64,000 bases of DNA from Nyssa sinensis (GCA_008638375.1 CM018052.1:17239950-17303949); one strand, 5' to 3'. Shown: positions 46,640 to 59,513, counted from the first letter of the stretch. The notes: generated from the sequence alone by a model not told the origin. Made by a program: numbers and translations.

Positions 46640-46815
46640 TTTGTTTTTTTTTTTTCTTGGGGAATTCTTGTTGTGTGGCTATTTCTCCGACATATGATGT
46701 AAGTCGTACGCAGTTATGGGAGGAGTTGGCGATGCTGAGGTGTAGATGGGGGATTCATAGTGCACGGGGGGATTTTAATGTTGTCCGCTTTCCTGTTGGA
46801 AGGAGTAGAGGTGAC
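46640..46815 (+). pseudogene. LINE endonuclease fragment with GDFNVVRFP motif
   Basis: The frame starting at 46657 contains 'QLWEELAMLRCRWG' and 'RGDFNVVRFPVGRSRG', the endonuclease (APE) GDFN motif of plant LINEs; Asp and Asn are the catalytic pair there. The frame is lost after 46815, where AT-rich DNA begins. Confidence 0.82.
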
Positions 46816-47295
46816 TTAATCGTAAAGTTAACAAAATAATTGTTTTAAATCTCGGTTAAACATAATATCTTAAATTTTATATATTATAATATAATTAAAT
46901 TAAAAATCTAATATTAATAAAAATCTAACTCTACAAAATTTTTATATTTTATGAATTTATAGTATAATTAAATTAGAAGCCTAAGTTTAATAAAAACTAA
47001 ACATTATTAAAAGACTCAATAAAAAAAAACTTAATTCTATTAATAAAGTTTAATTCGTATTTTAATCTAATATTTTATTATTTAGATAAAAAAAATTTAT
47101 GTAAAAGTTCTATTATTAAAGTTTCATTTAATATATACATTTTTCTTGTTGAAAATAATTAAATTTTATATAACAAAAGGAAATATAATATATATATATA
47201 TATATAATAAAGTAAAAATATATATTAATATTTAAAAGGGTCTCATTTAGAATTATTAATTTTATTGCTTTAAGCCTCCAATTGTTTAGAGCCGA
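46816..47295. other. AT-rich insertion within the LINE
   Basis: About 480 bp of very AT-rich sequence separating two LINE endonuclease pieces. It ends in 'gcctccaattgtttagagcc', which is less AT-rich. Likely a small transposon insertion; no terminal repeats or target duplication could be proved. Confidence 0.45.
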
Positions 47296-47412
47296 CCTTG
47301 AAAACGAAAGGAGGGCGTAGTATCACAAGGGAGACATGGGAGTTTTCTAATTTTGTTTTGGTGTATCTTTCATTAGAAGAGCATCGATTCACATGGTCTA
47401 GTGGAAGGGCTC
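47296..47412 (+). pseudogene. LINE endonuclease C-terminal fragment
   Basis: Reads 'FSNFVLVYLSLEEHRFTWSS' (47343-47402), which matches the L1 endonuclease pattern ending in FTWS. It is cut by the solo LTR. Confidence 0.78.
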
Positions 47413-49831
47413 TGTCACCCCCAAAATCAAAAACCAGACTATTCAAATCAATAAATCCGTAATAAATATTATTTTCAATTCTTTTGCATACAAATAAATA
47501 AATTAGATTATTTCTAAAACTTTAAAGAAATATCAATTAACTATTTACTATCTACAAATAAAGAATAAATAATTTGTCTCCAAAATTTCAAATGACAATA
47601 AAACCCATAAAATAAAATTACTATATGTTTCAAAACTATTTAATTAAAATAAGTTCTAACCACAAATAACTCAAACTAAATTGATTTGCAATTGTTGTCA
47701 ATTGCGTTGCACCTTGTACTAAAAGATATCACAACTGATCTCTATCCATCTGTAGGAAAAAATATTAGGGTAAGCTCAAAGAACCCAATAAGGTAGCATA
47801 GCATAATATACACCGTAATAGGTCAAGTGAATAACACAATTAATTTAGAAAATAGTTGCTAATAAATCGAAACATTTCACAAAGTTTTATATCACTTGAA
47901 AGCATTTCAATATTCACAATACCAAAACTGATATCATTTTCAGTTCAGAAATCATTAATAAATAGTGTGGTAACAAATAATATTTTCAAATTTGTATAAG
48001 CATTTACCCTAGTTGGCAAAACAATCACATATAGTGCCCAATCATAACGGGACTTGCATATGTCACCAATACTGAAAGTCAATAGTATTTATACTTCTGT
48101 TAACATGGGCCTAACTCCGATAGTATCTTGCCAGGACAAACAAACTGCTAACAGTAGTAAACCACTGTTGACACAAAACAAACTCCAACCAAAACTCACA
48201 CCCACTCTAAAACAACTCAAATATTTGAATATGATCATATCGATAAAATAATTTATTTCAATAATTGGAATAATTTTCATGAACGGATTTATCAATGAAC
48301 AAAGAACACATTTCACAAACAATCAATTTTCTTGACCCAAGTAACGATAATGAAGCAATCAGAATATTGTAAAACATATTTTTGAGCTAAAAATAATTTG
48401 AAATTATTTACTTGTATGGACAATTTTCATAAAAATAGAAGCAAAAAAACATTTATTTGGCATTTATTCGAAAATTGGATATATCATGTATGTTCCCTTA
48501 CTTTGAAGCAAAGTCCTCAAATCACATAATGCACTCCAAAAGTCTCCTTTGCAAACTCATTCTAATCCTAAAATAGTTCATAATAATATATTTAATCAAT
48601 TAGTTCGATTTGTCAAACTTGACTTAACTATACATGCCCTAATTATAAAATAGTCTCACGGGTACATATTAAGCCTAAGTATTTTTAAAATATATAAATG
48701 CTGACCCTAGAGAGCTCCATAGTTTTTCTGAAATTTTTAAATATTAATTTTTATTTTTCTCGAATTTTATCAAAATAACCCAATTAAGCTTAATTCAAGA
48801 CATATGGTCAAACATGGAATTAACGTAATTCTCTAATCATCCAAATGTCTTATCTTCAATTCGAGTACACTTCTAATAACTCAAATTTATTTATAAATAA
48901 CCATAATAATTTAAGTCACCTAATTACACATTTAAATAATTAGGAAACCAATACAATAAGGTAAACTTTAGTGAAATATCAATTATTCGTATTGCTTTGA
49001 GCCTCACCTCCTATACCAATAACTTCATAATATCAAATTAGATTTTCATAGTTTTAGGGATTCGTTTACTAATTTTCTATAAATTAGTAAGGTTTTGTCA
49101 ATTAAAAATTAATAATAATTTATATAATTAATTTTTTAATTCAGGACCTAGACCACTAGGTTAGGGTCATCAAGTACTATAATTTAGACTCTTGTTTCAT
49201 CCGATTTAGACTAGAGATAAACCACACTCTCCCGACTCACTTTGGCCTCAGAGTGGGCTTATGCAAAAGTGGTCCTCTTCTCTAATTCAACACTCAAATG
49301 CTGCAATTAGAATAGTCCACAATTTTATTTTTCTTTCAAACTTCGACCTTGAATTTATCTCTCAATTCTTATCCACATCATGTAAGTTATATATGTATTT
49401 TGTTCATTTTTTCGAGATCTATCCAATCATATACTTTAATTAGATTAAATCTTTCAAACTTAAAAGAAAACTCAACCCAAAGATTGCGGTTACAATATTT
49501 TCTTCTAAAATTTGATCATTTATATCTCTTTCAATACATCTTCATATTAGGCATATTATATATTGAATTAAACCTTCTTTTATGGGTAATAAGATTATGT
49601 TTCCAATTCATTCAAAGACCATCAAATTCATACTCAAAATCAAACCCTAACTTGGTTGTTCTATGCTTCCTTTTATTATGAGAAATTATAATTTCAAAAA
49701 TTAATAATTAATTCATAAGTTTTCTTACTAAATCACCACAATAAAATAATCATACTAATTTGACGAAATCATAAACGTACCTCAATTGATGTATTCTTCC
49801 AAAATTAAATTTCTTTAATCCTCCATGGCAT

Positions 49832-49863
<32 letters not shown>

Positions 49864-50133
49864 GAATTTGAGATACGTAAAATAGAGGTTAGGGTTTATT
49901 ATGATTATGTATTTATAATAAATTAAAATTTTCATTATTATATTAGTGCCCCATATTTATTTATATTTTGACTTAACTCCAATCTAAGTTATTTAAATTC
50001 AATTATATAACCTTATTTATATTTCTATATTAAATTGTACCACTATTAATTTTCAATAAGTTCATAAAATTAATTTCATTTAAATACATAAAGTATTATT
50101 AAGCCTTATTAAAAAAAAATACGAGGTATTACA
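47413..50133 (-). mobile_element. Solo LTR (Ty3/gypsy type), 2.7 kb, target duplication ggctc
   Basis: Begins tgtcacccc and ends ggtattaca on the plus strand, the same terminal words as the chromovirus LTR, so its sense strand is minus. It is flanked by ggctc at 47408-47412 and 50134-50138, a perfect 5-bp duplication. No coding domain inside. A CT microsatellite (about 49832-49861) sits near the right end, as in the chromovirus LTR. Length and ends fit a single LTR left by recombination between two LTRs. Internal sequence differs from the 11224 LTR, so it is another family. Confidence 0.88.
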
Positions 50134-50930
50134 GGCTCCCCCTTCGATATACTGATTAGATTGGTTTTTAATGTCAATGGATTAGGAGGAGCAACTTTTA
50201 GATGTGACACACTCTTGCCTTCCGAGGCTGGTATTTGTACATCTGCCTATTCTTCTAGATAGTGGGGGAGTGTAGCGGGGGAAGCTTTTATTCCAGTTTG
50301 AGAATATGTGGCTTAGGGTGGAGGGTTTTGTGGACTTAATTAGTGAAAGGGTGGTGGCAATTTAGGTAGTGAAGGGACTCTTGGTTATGTGCTAGCTAAG
50401 AAGTTGTAATTGCTTAAGAAGGGCCTTAAGAAGACAAATAAAGAGGTGTTTAGCAGAGTGAAATTAATGTTGAATAAAGTTGTGACATTTAGGGTAAGCG
50501 TTTATTCCAGTTTGAGAATATGTGGCTTAGGTTGGAGGGTTTTGTGGACTTAATTAGTGAAAGGGTGGTGGCAATTTAGGTAGTGAAGGGACTCTTGGTT
50601 ATGTGCTAGCTAAAAAGTTGTAATTGCTTAAGAAGGGCCTTAAGAAGACAAATAAGGAGGTGTTTAGCAGAGTGGAATTAATGTTGAATAAAGTTGTGAC
50701 ATTTAGGGTAAGCGTTTATTCTAGTTTGAGAATATTTGGCTTAGGTTGGAGGGTTTTGTGGACTTAGTGAAAGGGTGGTGGCAAGTTAGTTAGTGGATGA
50801 GACTCTTCATTATGTGTTAGCTAAAAAGTTGTAATTACTTAAGGAGGACTTTGAGAAGTCGAATAAGGAGGTGTTTGGCAGGGTGGAGTTAATGTTGAAT
50901 AAAGTCATGAATAGTAAATGTGATATAAAG
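50134..50930 (+). pseudogene. LINE linker between endonuclease and RT, with a 214-bp segment in three copies
   Basis: 50150-50200 gives 'LDWFLMSMD' and continues to 'HLPILLDSGGV' and 'FQFENMWLRVEGFVDLI', the conserved end of the endonuclease and the FENMWL segment of plant LINEs. The 214-bp unit beginning near 50287 recurs at 50501 and 50715. The third copy is more diverged and has a 4-bp deletion. Stops interrupt each copy. Confidence 0.82.
50287..50930 (+). repeat. 214-bp tandem triplication within the LINE
   Basis: 'tttattccagtttgagaata' starts at about 50287 and 50501 and, with one change, at 50715. Copies 1 and 2 are nearly identical; copy 3 carries more substitutions. The unit ends in 'gacatttagggtaagcg'. 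Confidence 0.92.
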
Positions 50931-51529
50931 TTATGAATAATGATGTAAAGTATATTACCTATCAAAAGAGAAATGTAAAGTATAATAATAGTGATGTGAT
51001 ATAAAGTAAATAATGATGTAATATAAAGTAAATGAATAGTAATGATGCATAAAGCAATGAGATATAAAGCCTATTATCCTGTAGTGGGTGTATGAAGGTC
51101 CGTAGAGTTCCTCCTACCTTTATACAAGTTTGTACCCTTTTTCCATATTTTAATATGCCCCTCATTGATTCGCATCTCGTCTTTGCTCTGAAAGTTTAGT
51201 TGTAAATTATTGGTACTTCTCAAGTAACAACTACCTACGCAACTACACTTCATTACCAGATCGCATATATCAAGCCCAAAATTATGCATTTAATTTTGCT
51301 CTTTCAACTAATATTGATGAAGCTCTACTTTTAAATATTAACACCCTCAATCATCCATCTTGTATCATCTCCCCAAACAAATACCCTAAGCAAGGCTCAC
51401 CAAGCTTCTTCCTGAATCATGCATAAATAATTAGTTGAAAGGAAAGATGAACTTTTGGAAATTATTTTAGAAAGGAAAGATGAGTTTTTGGAAATTCTTT
51501 TAGAAAGGATGATTTGGCTCCTCTAGTTT
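50931..51529. other. AT-rich spacer with short 'ataaagta' repeats
   Basis: 50925-51070 contains repeated words such as tgatataaagt and taatgatgtaaa in a loose low-complexity pattern. The remainder shows no gene. Confidence 0.5.
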
Positions 51530-54500
51530 TTTTTTTTCCCGCAGAAATTAATATAGTTGAGGTTGTCCCTATCCATTCTTTTACTGCTGAAGGCCAGCCT
51601 GTATATGTCAACAAGTTAAATGGCTACTGCTTTTTTGATGTATGTGTTGATTGCCAATGGATTGATATTTCTTAGGATGAGAACTACCAACAACAGAAAA
51701 ATCAGAAAAAGAAGTCATCCCAATAAATTATGAAGGAAAGATATAAAGCTGGGAATCTTGTGGTCAGACTTTTTGGAGAACTTTCCAAAAAATTTGACTA
51801 TTATGTTTTTTATTCCTAGAAGAAACCTCCAACTACATCTCCAGATATTTTTCTGCCTCTTTCATGGAAAAATTCTCCATCTTTTAATCATCTGCACGAG
51901 TGTTTGATGTTCCAATCCACTTGGGTAAAAGTAGACTTTTCTTTTATGGAATTTACAGGAGAATACCAAACATCCCTAAAAGATTCCCAGTCCTACTTCC
52001 AAGAATCCTTATGGAACTACCAAATCCGTCTCTGCTGCTAAAGCAAAAGTTGCAATTTTAGAGTTCTCTCTCAATTGTCCTTCATCCTCTACTTAACACC
52101 TGGTCATGTTTCCATTCATCTCTCCCTTCATCATACAACAAAGACAAGGAGATTCAACTTTTAGTTGAGCATGAGAATAATCCTCAACAACTTTCTTCAA
52201 GGCCTTGCTCACCAATCATATTCTAGAATAGTCGGACAATTCTTCTCAACCTTGTTTGGAGATTAAATCTTCATCAAGTCTTTCATGCACTGAGTTAGAA
52301 CCTGAGGATAATTTTTATCACTCATTTTTAGTGCTCATGGCTAAGCGTGCTTTATTCTCTCAACAAAAAATTGATCCCAGAGATGAAGATGATAATGCTG
52401 AGTCACCTATTGATGCTCCTGTACTACTCAACCACCCCCATCTATCCTTGGATAGAGTAGTGACGTAGTCTGCTCGATTTTCTAATAATCATTCTTAGGT
52501 TTATTTTTTTATGAAATACATGCTTGGTGCACCGTAGAACTCCTCCAACCAGGAGCTTGTATGCGTACCATTGTTGATAAATTTTTGTCGCCAAATTTCA
52601 TGGTTGCCTCTTCCAATGGTGGATTGCTTTGTTTCCTTATAAACAACTTGTAATCAAGAAAACTCCAATTGTGGATGCTTTAATTGGATACATCTATAAT
52701 AAATTTATTGACAAATGGGATCATTACACTTTTCAAGTAAGAGAGGAATACCTTTTTTTTTTTGATAAGTAAACAAGAGAGGAATATCTTGACATGAAGT
52801 GTTGCTCCTTTAGGAGGAAAGACTTGAAAACCTACCTATTATGAACACATCTAAGAATTTTATGTTCTTAATGGAATTGATTATGTCAAAATCTAACAGG
52901 CCTTTCTTAATTCTCTTCCTGAACAACTAAGGCATGAGACCTTCTAGACTTCTTGAGTGCCAAACCTTCCCCTCCATAATGCTACTCTTGGAGATCTATA
53001 TCAAAACGCTTTTGTTGATGTAGAAAAGTTGTGTAACCATTAAAAGTTTATCAAACAATTACAAGAAATGGCAAAATTCTTGGATTTGCTTGTGATTGCT
53101 CTGACCTCCAAATTAAGTGCAACCACACTTGATTGTGCCATTGTAGTTCTAAAAGATGCATCATTTTCACAAGTGGACAAAAAAATTTATTTCTGTTTCT
53201 TTCTTCTACAAAAGAAAGAAGAAATGGAGGTATTTCAAGAGAAAGAAACATTTCGGTAAAAGGAAGCCTGATTGCTGCTATATTTTTGCCACCAGAAAGG
53301 CTATTATGCAAAACAATACCCTCAAAGACAAGCAAAAAAAACTAATTTTGAAGATGCTAATTTTGAATTTATTTTCTCTCTCGAGGATGAACCCTCACTT
53401 GAAATTGTCCTGCACTCTTGGCACTGATGTGGACAATTTTTTTAAGGAGAAGATGATCTCAATCTTCATACCCTAGAAATTAATCCTGTTGATTCTTTTT
53501 ACATAGATACAATTATTTGCTGTCGCATTTAGCTCCATTGGCCAAAATTCAAATCTTTCTATGATTGCCTTTTTTGATACCGGAGTTGCTGCTTCTATCA
53601 TGAATCCATCCGTCGTGCCTTCTTCCCATTGAGAATCTTTCTATTGTCCCTTCGAAGCTGCAAATGGATAAACTTTTTTCATTATTCTTATCATTAAACC
53701 TATTCTCATTTAGCTTTTTAGTACCTATATTGTTAAACATCAGATTTATGATTTAGAACTTCTTGCAATGGACTCATCTTTCTCATCTTTATCCTGTTGA
53801 AGTTCTGTGTCATATTTGTGACTTTGTTATCTAAACTTTGTGTACGAATCCTCATTACGAATTTCTTTCAAAATGTTATTATACTTTGTGGAAGAATTCT
53901 GACTTCTTTATCTCTTTATCTTTCAAAAGGAACAAGGATATAAACCCTACAAAAGTTAGTCATAAAGGAATGCATCTAGAGCATTATCAATTGGCCATTC
54001 AAGAACTGGAACTATTACAATGAGGACTTGTTGAATCTTTCATATCTTAATGGGCTTGTGAAGCTTACAAGTTTGACACAAACTCAGATTAGTGATCAAT
54101 TATTAGCCTCTTCATCATTTCTCAAGTGAGAAGGTTTTTTTTTTTTATAGAATCTGACACAAGCTTAGATTTTTTCAAAATTTGATCTTAAAGTAGGTTT
54201 CTGCTAGCTCGATAACCATCATAACAGGGTTTTCATTCCTAATCATCATTATCAATGGATTGTCATGCCTTTTGAATTGAAAACTGCTCTATCATTATTT
54301 CAAAAGGCCATAATTAGAATTTTTGAACCGCTCTTGTCAAATGCTTTGGTCTACATTGATGATGTCCAATTATTCTCTCTTGACATTGTTTCTCATGCTG
54401 ATTTGCTCAGAAATTTCACTCTCTAGTCTAGCAATATGCTAGCATGCTCTTAGAGACAAAGATGATGATCGGAGAACTAGAAATTGATTTTTTTTTTTGT

Positions 54501-54690
54501 TTTGTGTTCATATCAACAAAGTCCAGTATCAACTACAACCTTGTATTGCCAACCAACTTGATAATTTTCCAGATGACAATCTTTCTTCCAAGAATGCTCA
54601 GCCATTCCTTGGCATTGTTAGTTACATGGCTGATATTTTACATGATCTTGCTAAGTACAGATCTCGACGGCACAACTAAAGATGAAATCT
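51530..54690 (+). pseudogene. Degraded endogenous caulimovirid-like sequence (capsid, protease, reverse transcriptase remnants)
   Basis: Plus-strand relics in order: a region at 51560-52110 with no firm assignment; 52256-52468 (acidic/Ser-rich); 52740-53350 capsid-like with a basic, cysteine-containing stretch; an aspartic protease-like DTG at about 53575-53590; and a reverse transcriptase relic at about 53930-54680 whose catalytic box reads YIDD (near 54355). The order of capsid, protease and RT in one direction, and the style of the RT, resemble plant pararetroviruses of the Caulimoviridae rather than Ty3 elements. Frames change repeatedly and stops are frequent throughout. No LTRs, RNase H end or integrase found. 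Old, inactive insertion; alternative is a divergent LTR retrotransposon. Confidence 0.6.
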
Positions 54691-54699
54691 CTGAAAAAA

Positions 54700-55540
54700 C
54701 ACTCCAAGGCTTTGCCCCTTTGAAAATTCCTTTCCATAGGAAAAAAATTCCTTACTCAGATGCTATTGATTATTTTTGGGGTGCAGTCCATCTTGAAGGA
54801 GATCAACAAGGTCACATATATCCCCATAAACTCCTCCTACTGCCGCCTTTGCACCCTGACACCTCCGTTCTACCCAACTGTATCCCCACAAACTCTTCAC
54901 ATGGTTGTTCAAAAATGCCTTTAGTTTAGTTTTTTGCAGGCAAACCAACCCCCGACTTCCAATCCCTCAACAGACCTTTCACCACTGCCCTTTTATCTGG
55001 GTCATTTAGACCCCTCACATTCTAAAGAATCAACCGAAACATCATTGATCAACATATCTGATTAATTCCTTGCACCCCTTCCCCTCTAATTGAGTTTTTT
55101 CTTCCGTTGTAATTAATTGAAGAAGCTTAATTCTTCAAAGCCCTCTTTAGCTTCCTAGCTAACTGTTCCTCATACATGCCCCCCTTTTTTTGTGCAACAA
55201 GTCTCCCTTGTCTCTTCCCCTTCTCAATATCAGAGAATAGCTTTATCAGTGGGGAAAAATTCAAACAAAAGCAATGATCCATGCATATCCTTTCATAAAT
55301 GCTCCCCCCCTACCGTTAGTCTCATCACCATATTGTGCCCCCTTTCAGTAATCTGGAGAGACGAGATCAAATCTGCCTCCTCCATCTCGAAGGTCTTCCT
55401 ACCGAACTGCATAAATGCCTTCGAAGAGAAGCACTTCCTTAATTCTGTGAAGTCTGTCTCCAAGTTTTATCCATTAGTAGAATACTTAAACCAAATGTCA
55501 TCGAGTATATCAATTAATTGGATGATAATGCTTTAGTTAC
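54700..55540 (-). pseudogene. LINE fragment: start of ORF2 endonuclease and upstream region
   Basis: On the minus strand near 55040-54960 the sequence reads as the first endonuclease motif ('NDPDKRAVVKGLLRDWKSG'), and 54948-54763 continues with 'VCLQKTKLKAF', the family's QETK active-site region (here QKTK). 55540-55100 contains 'RKTFEMEEADLISSLQITER', seen before ORF2 in plant LINEs. It is truncated at about 54700 against the caulimovirid relic. A different insertion from the plus-strand LINE. Confidence 0.7.
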
Positions 55541-58196
55541 CGTGTGTCAAATGAAATTTCAGCATACTTTCGTCGGTAAGAGGTTGCAAACATTTATGAA
55601 AGGAAAACGACTAAAATTCAAGCATTTTTAAGTAGAGAACTTGTAAAGTTGATGATAAGAGAGTGCAAATCTATAGTAGAACAATTAAATGACATGTAAT
55701 TTATTTTAAACCAACTTAATCCATATTAAAATGTTGTTGAGGACACATTTCTAGCTTAGTTCATCCTTAGCCTACTATTAGATAGTTGGGTTACTTGTCT
55801 CTTAGTAATTGAGCATTGAATGGGATTGTTTCTGACAATCAAGTTAAATTTTTTTAATGGCAATTAAATAAGAAAGGTTGGTCCATCCACAACCTCTAAT
55901 AGTTTTCTCATATATTTATACGTGTGTGTATCTCTGTCTCTCTGTTTTCATATTTTGCAGGACATAGGTCCATTCAAAGGAGCGTAAAAGCTTGAAAGAT
56001 AATTAAAAAGAAAAGAAAAATCTAAGGCCAACGAGAAGAAAAGGAAAACATCAAGGTTGTTTTTAATAGTAAAAAAAAATTGTTCTATTCTTTTGCTAGT
56101 AATGAGGCTTGTTTAAGTATCCGAAAACATGGATTGGCTTGTTGACACGAATACTTCCTTTTGATGGTTGCACCCCAAGATATGGTTTGGTATGTTGATT
56201 GTGGTATATCTCACAATTTCATAGGTTTTTTACATTTAAAGGATGGGAATTGATGGCACATTAAATTTATGGCTATTTGTCATGTTGGTTCTAAAACCAA
56301 TGTAGTGACATGTTGGTTCTCAAGTCAAGACGTATCGAAGGCAAGCTGTGATGGTCTTTACAAGACGAAGAAGAACATATGCAAAGACCAAATCATTACT
56401 ATCAAAAAAGAGGTTACAATGTGCTTATGATAGTAAGATGTCTAGCAACAAAGCACTCTTTTAGTGCAGAACTTGTAACCTTGAAGTTAAAAGAGAGCAA
56501 ATCTATATCAAACAATTGAATCAGATGGAATACATGATGAACCAATAATTAGAGTTGGTGTTTATAATATTTTAACCAACTTATTTATGAGATAGTTTGG
56601 AGTCGTTGACTGAAAATGCAGTCCAGTTATAAAAAAAATTTCCTTTCAAATATGATAAACAAGAAGAAAGGGTTAGATCCTCATTAACCTATAATACTTT
56701 CTTGAAGAATAGGGGGAGTAGCAGAAAACATCATAGTCATGGGGATTGCAAAGATAATGTAATGAGTAAATTGCTATTATAGAAGCAAGCTGGTGGACAC
56801 ATTTGAGGGATTTTAAGAAGGTTAACGAATAGCAGAATTAAAAGGAAAAGATGAAGTAAAATTAGAAGAAGAAGAAACCCTTTCACTTTGGATGATGACA
56901 CAATGTGCTTTTTTCTTGTAGTGAGGTTTGTTTGAGTATTGTATATCTCCAAAGATGGATTGATTTTTTGATACAGGTACTTCCTAGTTCCGACCATGCC
57001 ATCACCAAGATATATCATTATTTTTTGGCGACAACTCGCAACAATTTATGGGCTTTGGCCCTCTTAAGGATGGGAAATAATGGCATGTTAAAGTTATGGG
57101 AGTTTGTGATGTTTGTTTTTGAGAACAATGAAGTTGTGTTTTGGTCCTAAAGGTTGTTAGACATATTTCAAGTTTTTATCAACAAGTTGAATGTCGTCTG
57201 ACAAATACTTTGGCAATGGACATTACAAGCTTACCTAAGGCTATATGGTGATATTGAGGGGTATGAATGGCGCAATCATTACATGATAAAAGCAAATCTA
57301 TAATAAATACGAATTATTACTATCGATAAAGAGTTTATAATGGAAAAGGAAGATGGCTAGCTGATGTACGACCGCTTTAGGAAAGCTTGAATACATCTGC
57401 CTACAGTTGGTTTTGTGGTGGTTTTTGGTTATGGAAAGCTTATAGGGTTAGGGTTTTCATCAGTTTGAAGAAAGCTTTTATGGTTTAGCTTTAAAAAGGG
57501 ATGGAGTTGGCTTGATTTCAAAAGTGACAGATTGCAGGATTTTCAGAGAACCATGTGTTGAAAAATCTAGATTGCGAGCATTGCTTTTTTTAGTGCTAAA
57601 ATAAATGCCAATGAGTAGGGGAATGGGTTGGGAAAGGTTGGAGCTGGGTATGTCATGGTTTTGGGGTAGAAAAAGTGTGCTAAAAGAGTGCTGCAAATAG
57701 TAGTTCGGGGTAAGTGAATTTTAGAGAAGAAGTAACATCAAACAGTCATAAAATCACATAACTCTATCCTATTGATAGAAAGAGATTACATCATTATTAT
57801 AGGTTGCTAGGGTACGCTTAATTTAACTAAGACTTTGACTTAAACATAATACACTTTGACTGTTAGAGATTATTCTAGAACAACCAGACTCATAAAACCC
57901 AAATAACATAATTTGACTAAAAATAAGACTCGTGAACCATAACTACAGCTCATGTCTTGCAAACCTAGAAATTATCGAAATACTTCGGATTCATAAAACA
58001 TAATTAAATAGAAAAAAATTTATCTAGCAGTAAACTGATATGAAATAAGCATAAATAAAGACCTTAAAGCTACCACGGACACTTTGGACCCAAAAGTCTT
58101 CCTGATCATTGAGGAGCCCACATCTTTGTTTTAGGCTTCCAAAGCTTATCATATTTGTTTAGTCTTAGAATTGATACAACATCACTACCTTAAAGC
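55541..58196. other. Unassigned region with diverged duplicated segments
   Basis: No intact gene. A segment around 56090-56400 recurs in diverged form at about 56915-57330 ('gtttgagtattgtatatctc', 'ttaaggatgggaaataatgg' versus 'tttaaaggatgggaattgat'). A second word, 'agagcaaatctata', is shared by 55660, 56495 and 59970. Reads like 'WYVDCGISHN' near 56190 hint at a copia-type protease relic, but this is too weak to name. 57750-58110 is AT-rich. Confidence 0.4.
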
Positions 58197-58201
58197 ATTT
58201 T

Positions 58202-58506
58202 TGTTGGCACTTTGTTTAGGCTTATGTGGCCTATAGTTTTAGCCTTAAAACTAAAGTGTGGATCAAATAAGAGAGAAGAAGACTATACTTGCTCAGATTT
58301 ACTTCTCTTCTTATATTTCTTACTTTGTACCAGAACAATACACATTAATAGATAGTTCTAGAAAGTAGAGACATCTTTAACTTCATTCACCTAATACTTT
58401 GGAATACTGAAGATCACTTTGAACATAACAACTATTAACCAAAGCTGGAACTCACAAAATTAGTTTGACCATTAATTCTGAATCTTACAGCACATTAATT
58501 CTAACA
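58202..58506 (-). repeat. 3' LTR of the deleted copia element
   Basis: 305 bp, starts tgttggcac and ends ttctaaca on the plus strand; direct repeat of 59644-59931 with several small indels. Adjacent 'ttctcccccaat' (58507-58518) is the polypurine tract on the minus strand. Confidence 0.88.
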
Positions 58507-58617
58507 TTCTCCCCCAATAATATGATGTTCTTGAATTCCCAACGCCTCTCTAAAGTATTCAAACTTCTCCCTTGGAAGTACTTTTGTAAATATGTCAGCC
58601 ACTTGCTCATTTGAATT

Positions 58618-59513
58618 TCAAAAATTCAACTTCGCTTCACCTTCTTCAAGTGCTTCTCTAATGAAGTGATGCTTTATTGCAATGTGCCTTGTACGGTTGT
58701 GAGAAAATGGATTCTTGGCAATAGCAATGGCTGATTTATTGTCACAAAAGATCTCTGTACTCTCTTCTTGCTTCTTACCAATCTCTTTTAAAATTCTTAA
58801 CAACCAAATAGCTTGAGAGGTTGTCATTGAAGCAGAAACATATTCAGCTTCTGCATATGATTGAGCAAGCGATTGTTGTTTCTTTGAACACCAATAAAAC
58901 ACTCCAGATCGAAGCGAAAATGCATAGCCAGAGGTGCTTTTCATGTCATCAACACAACTACACCAATCACTATCACAAAAACCAATCAGCTTCACACTTG
59001 AATTTTGGTTGAATCTGATTCCATAGTTCAGTGTTCCTTGAAGATACCTCAACACTATTTTTTCTGCTCCAAATGAAAATGGCTAGAACTATTCATGAAT
59101 CGTGAAAGTAAACTTGCTGCAAACATGATGTCAGGCCCTGTAGCAGTGAGATAAACCAAATTTCCAACCAGACTTCTATATAGAGTACTATCCACCCTCT
59201 TTCCTCCATGTTCCTCCTTTAATTCTTCATTTACAACAAGTGGTGTTGCCACAAGATTACAACCAGCCATTCTGAATTTTTTGAGAATATTTTCAGCATA
59301 CTTCCTTTGAGAAATAAACACACCATCCTCAACTTGGCAAATCTCAATACTAAGAAAATAATGTAGCAGGCCCATATCACTCATTTCATAATTCTTCATG
59401 TCATTGTTAAATTCGTCAATCATCTTTGCATTATTTCCTATAGACACCAAATTATTGACATAAAGTGCGACAATAAGGATGTTGAACATACCAGAAATCA
59501 TAGTTTTCACCAC
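58618..59513 (-). pseudogene. Ty1/copia RT end and RNase H
   Basis: 59513-59055 encodes the end of RT: the catalytic box reads YVNN in place of the expected YVDD, followed by 'SDMGLLHYFLSIEI' and 'YRSLVGNLVYLTATGPDI'. 59055-58618 encodes RNase H: 'FCDSDWCSCVDDMKSTSGYA', 'AEAEYVSASMTTSQAIWL', 'IFCDNKSAIAIAKNP'. A frame break lies between the two near 59060. The active-site Asp pair in RT is changed to Asn, so even the remaining RT is dead. Confidence 0.92.

Larger units (their letters stand above)
46640..50930 (+). mobile_element. LINE (non-LTR) ORF2 fragment, interrupted by a solo LTR and an AT-rich insert
   Basis: Three plus-strand pieces read as the endonuclease and the linker to RT of a plant L1-type LINE: 46640-46815, about 47296-47412, and 50134-50930. 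The last two are exactly joined when the solo LTR at 47413-50133 and one ggctc copy are removed. The RT domain itself and the poly-A tail are not seen, so the fragment is 3'-truncated or lost after 50930. Confidence 0.8.

Noticed and set aside
54444..54929. A 161-codon plus-strand frame
   Set aside because: It bridges the caulimovirid-like relic and the antisense LINE fragment in a frame matching neither.
56150..57130. Copia protease relics in two tandem copies
   Set aside because: The similarity is limited to a few residues around a possible D-S/T-G; reported only as diverged duplications.
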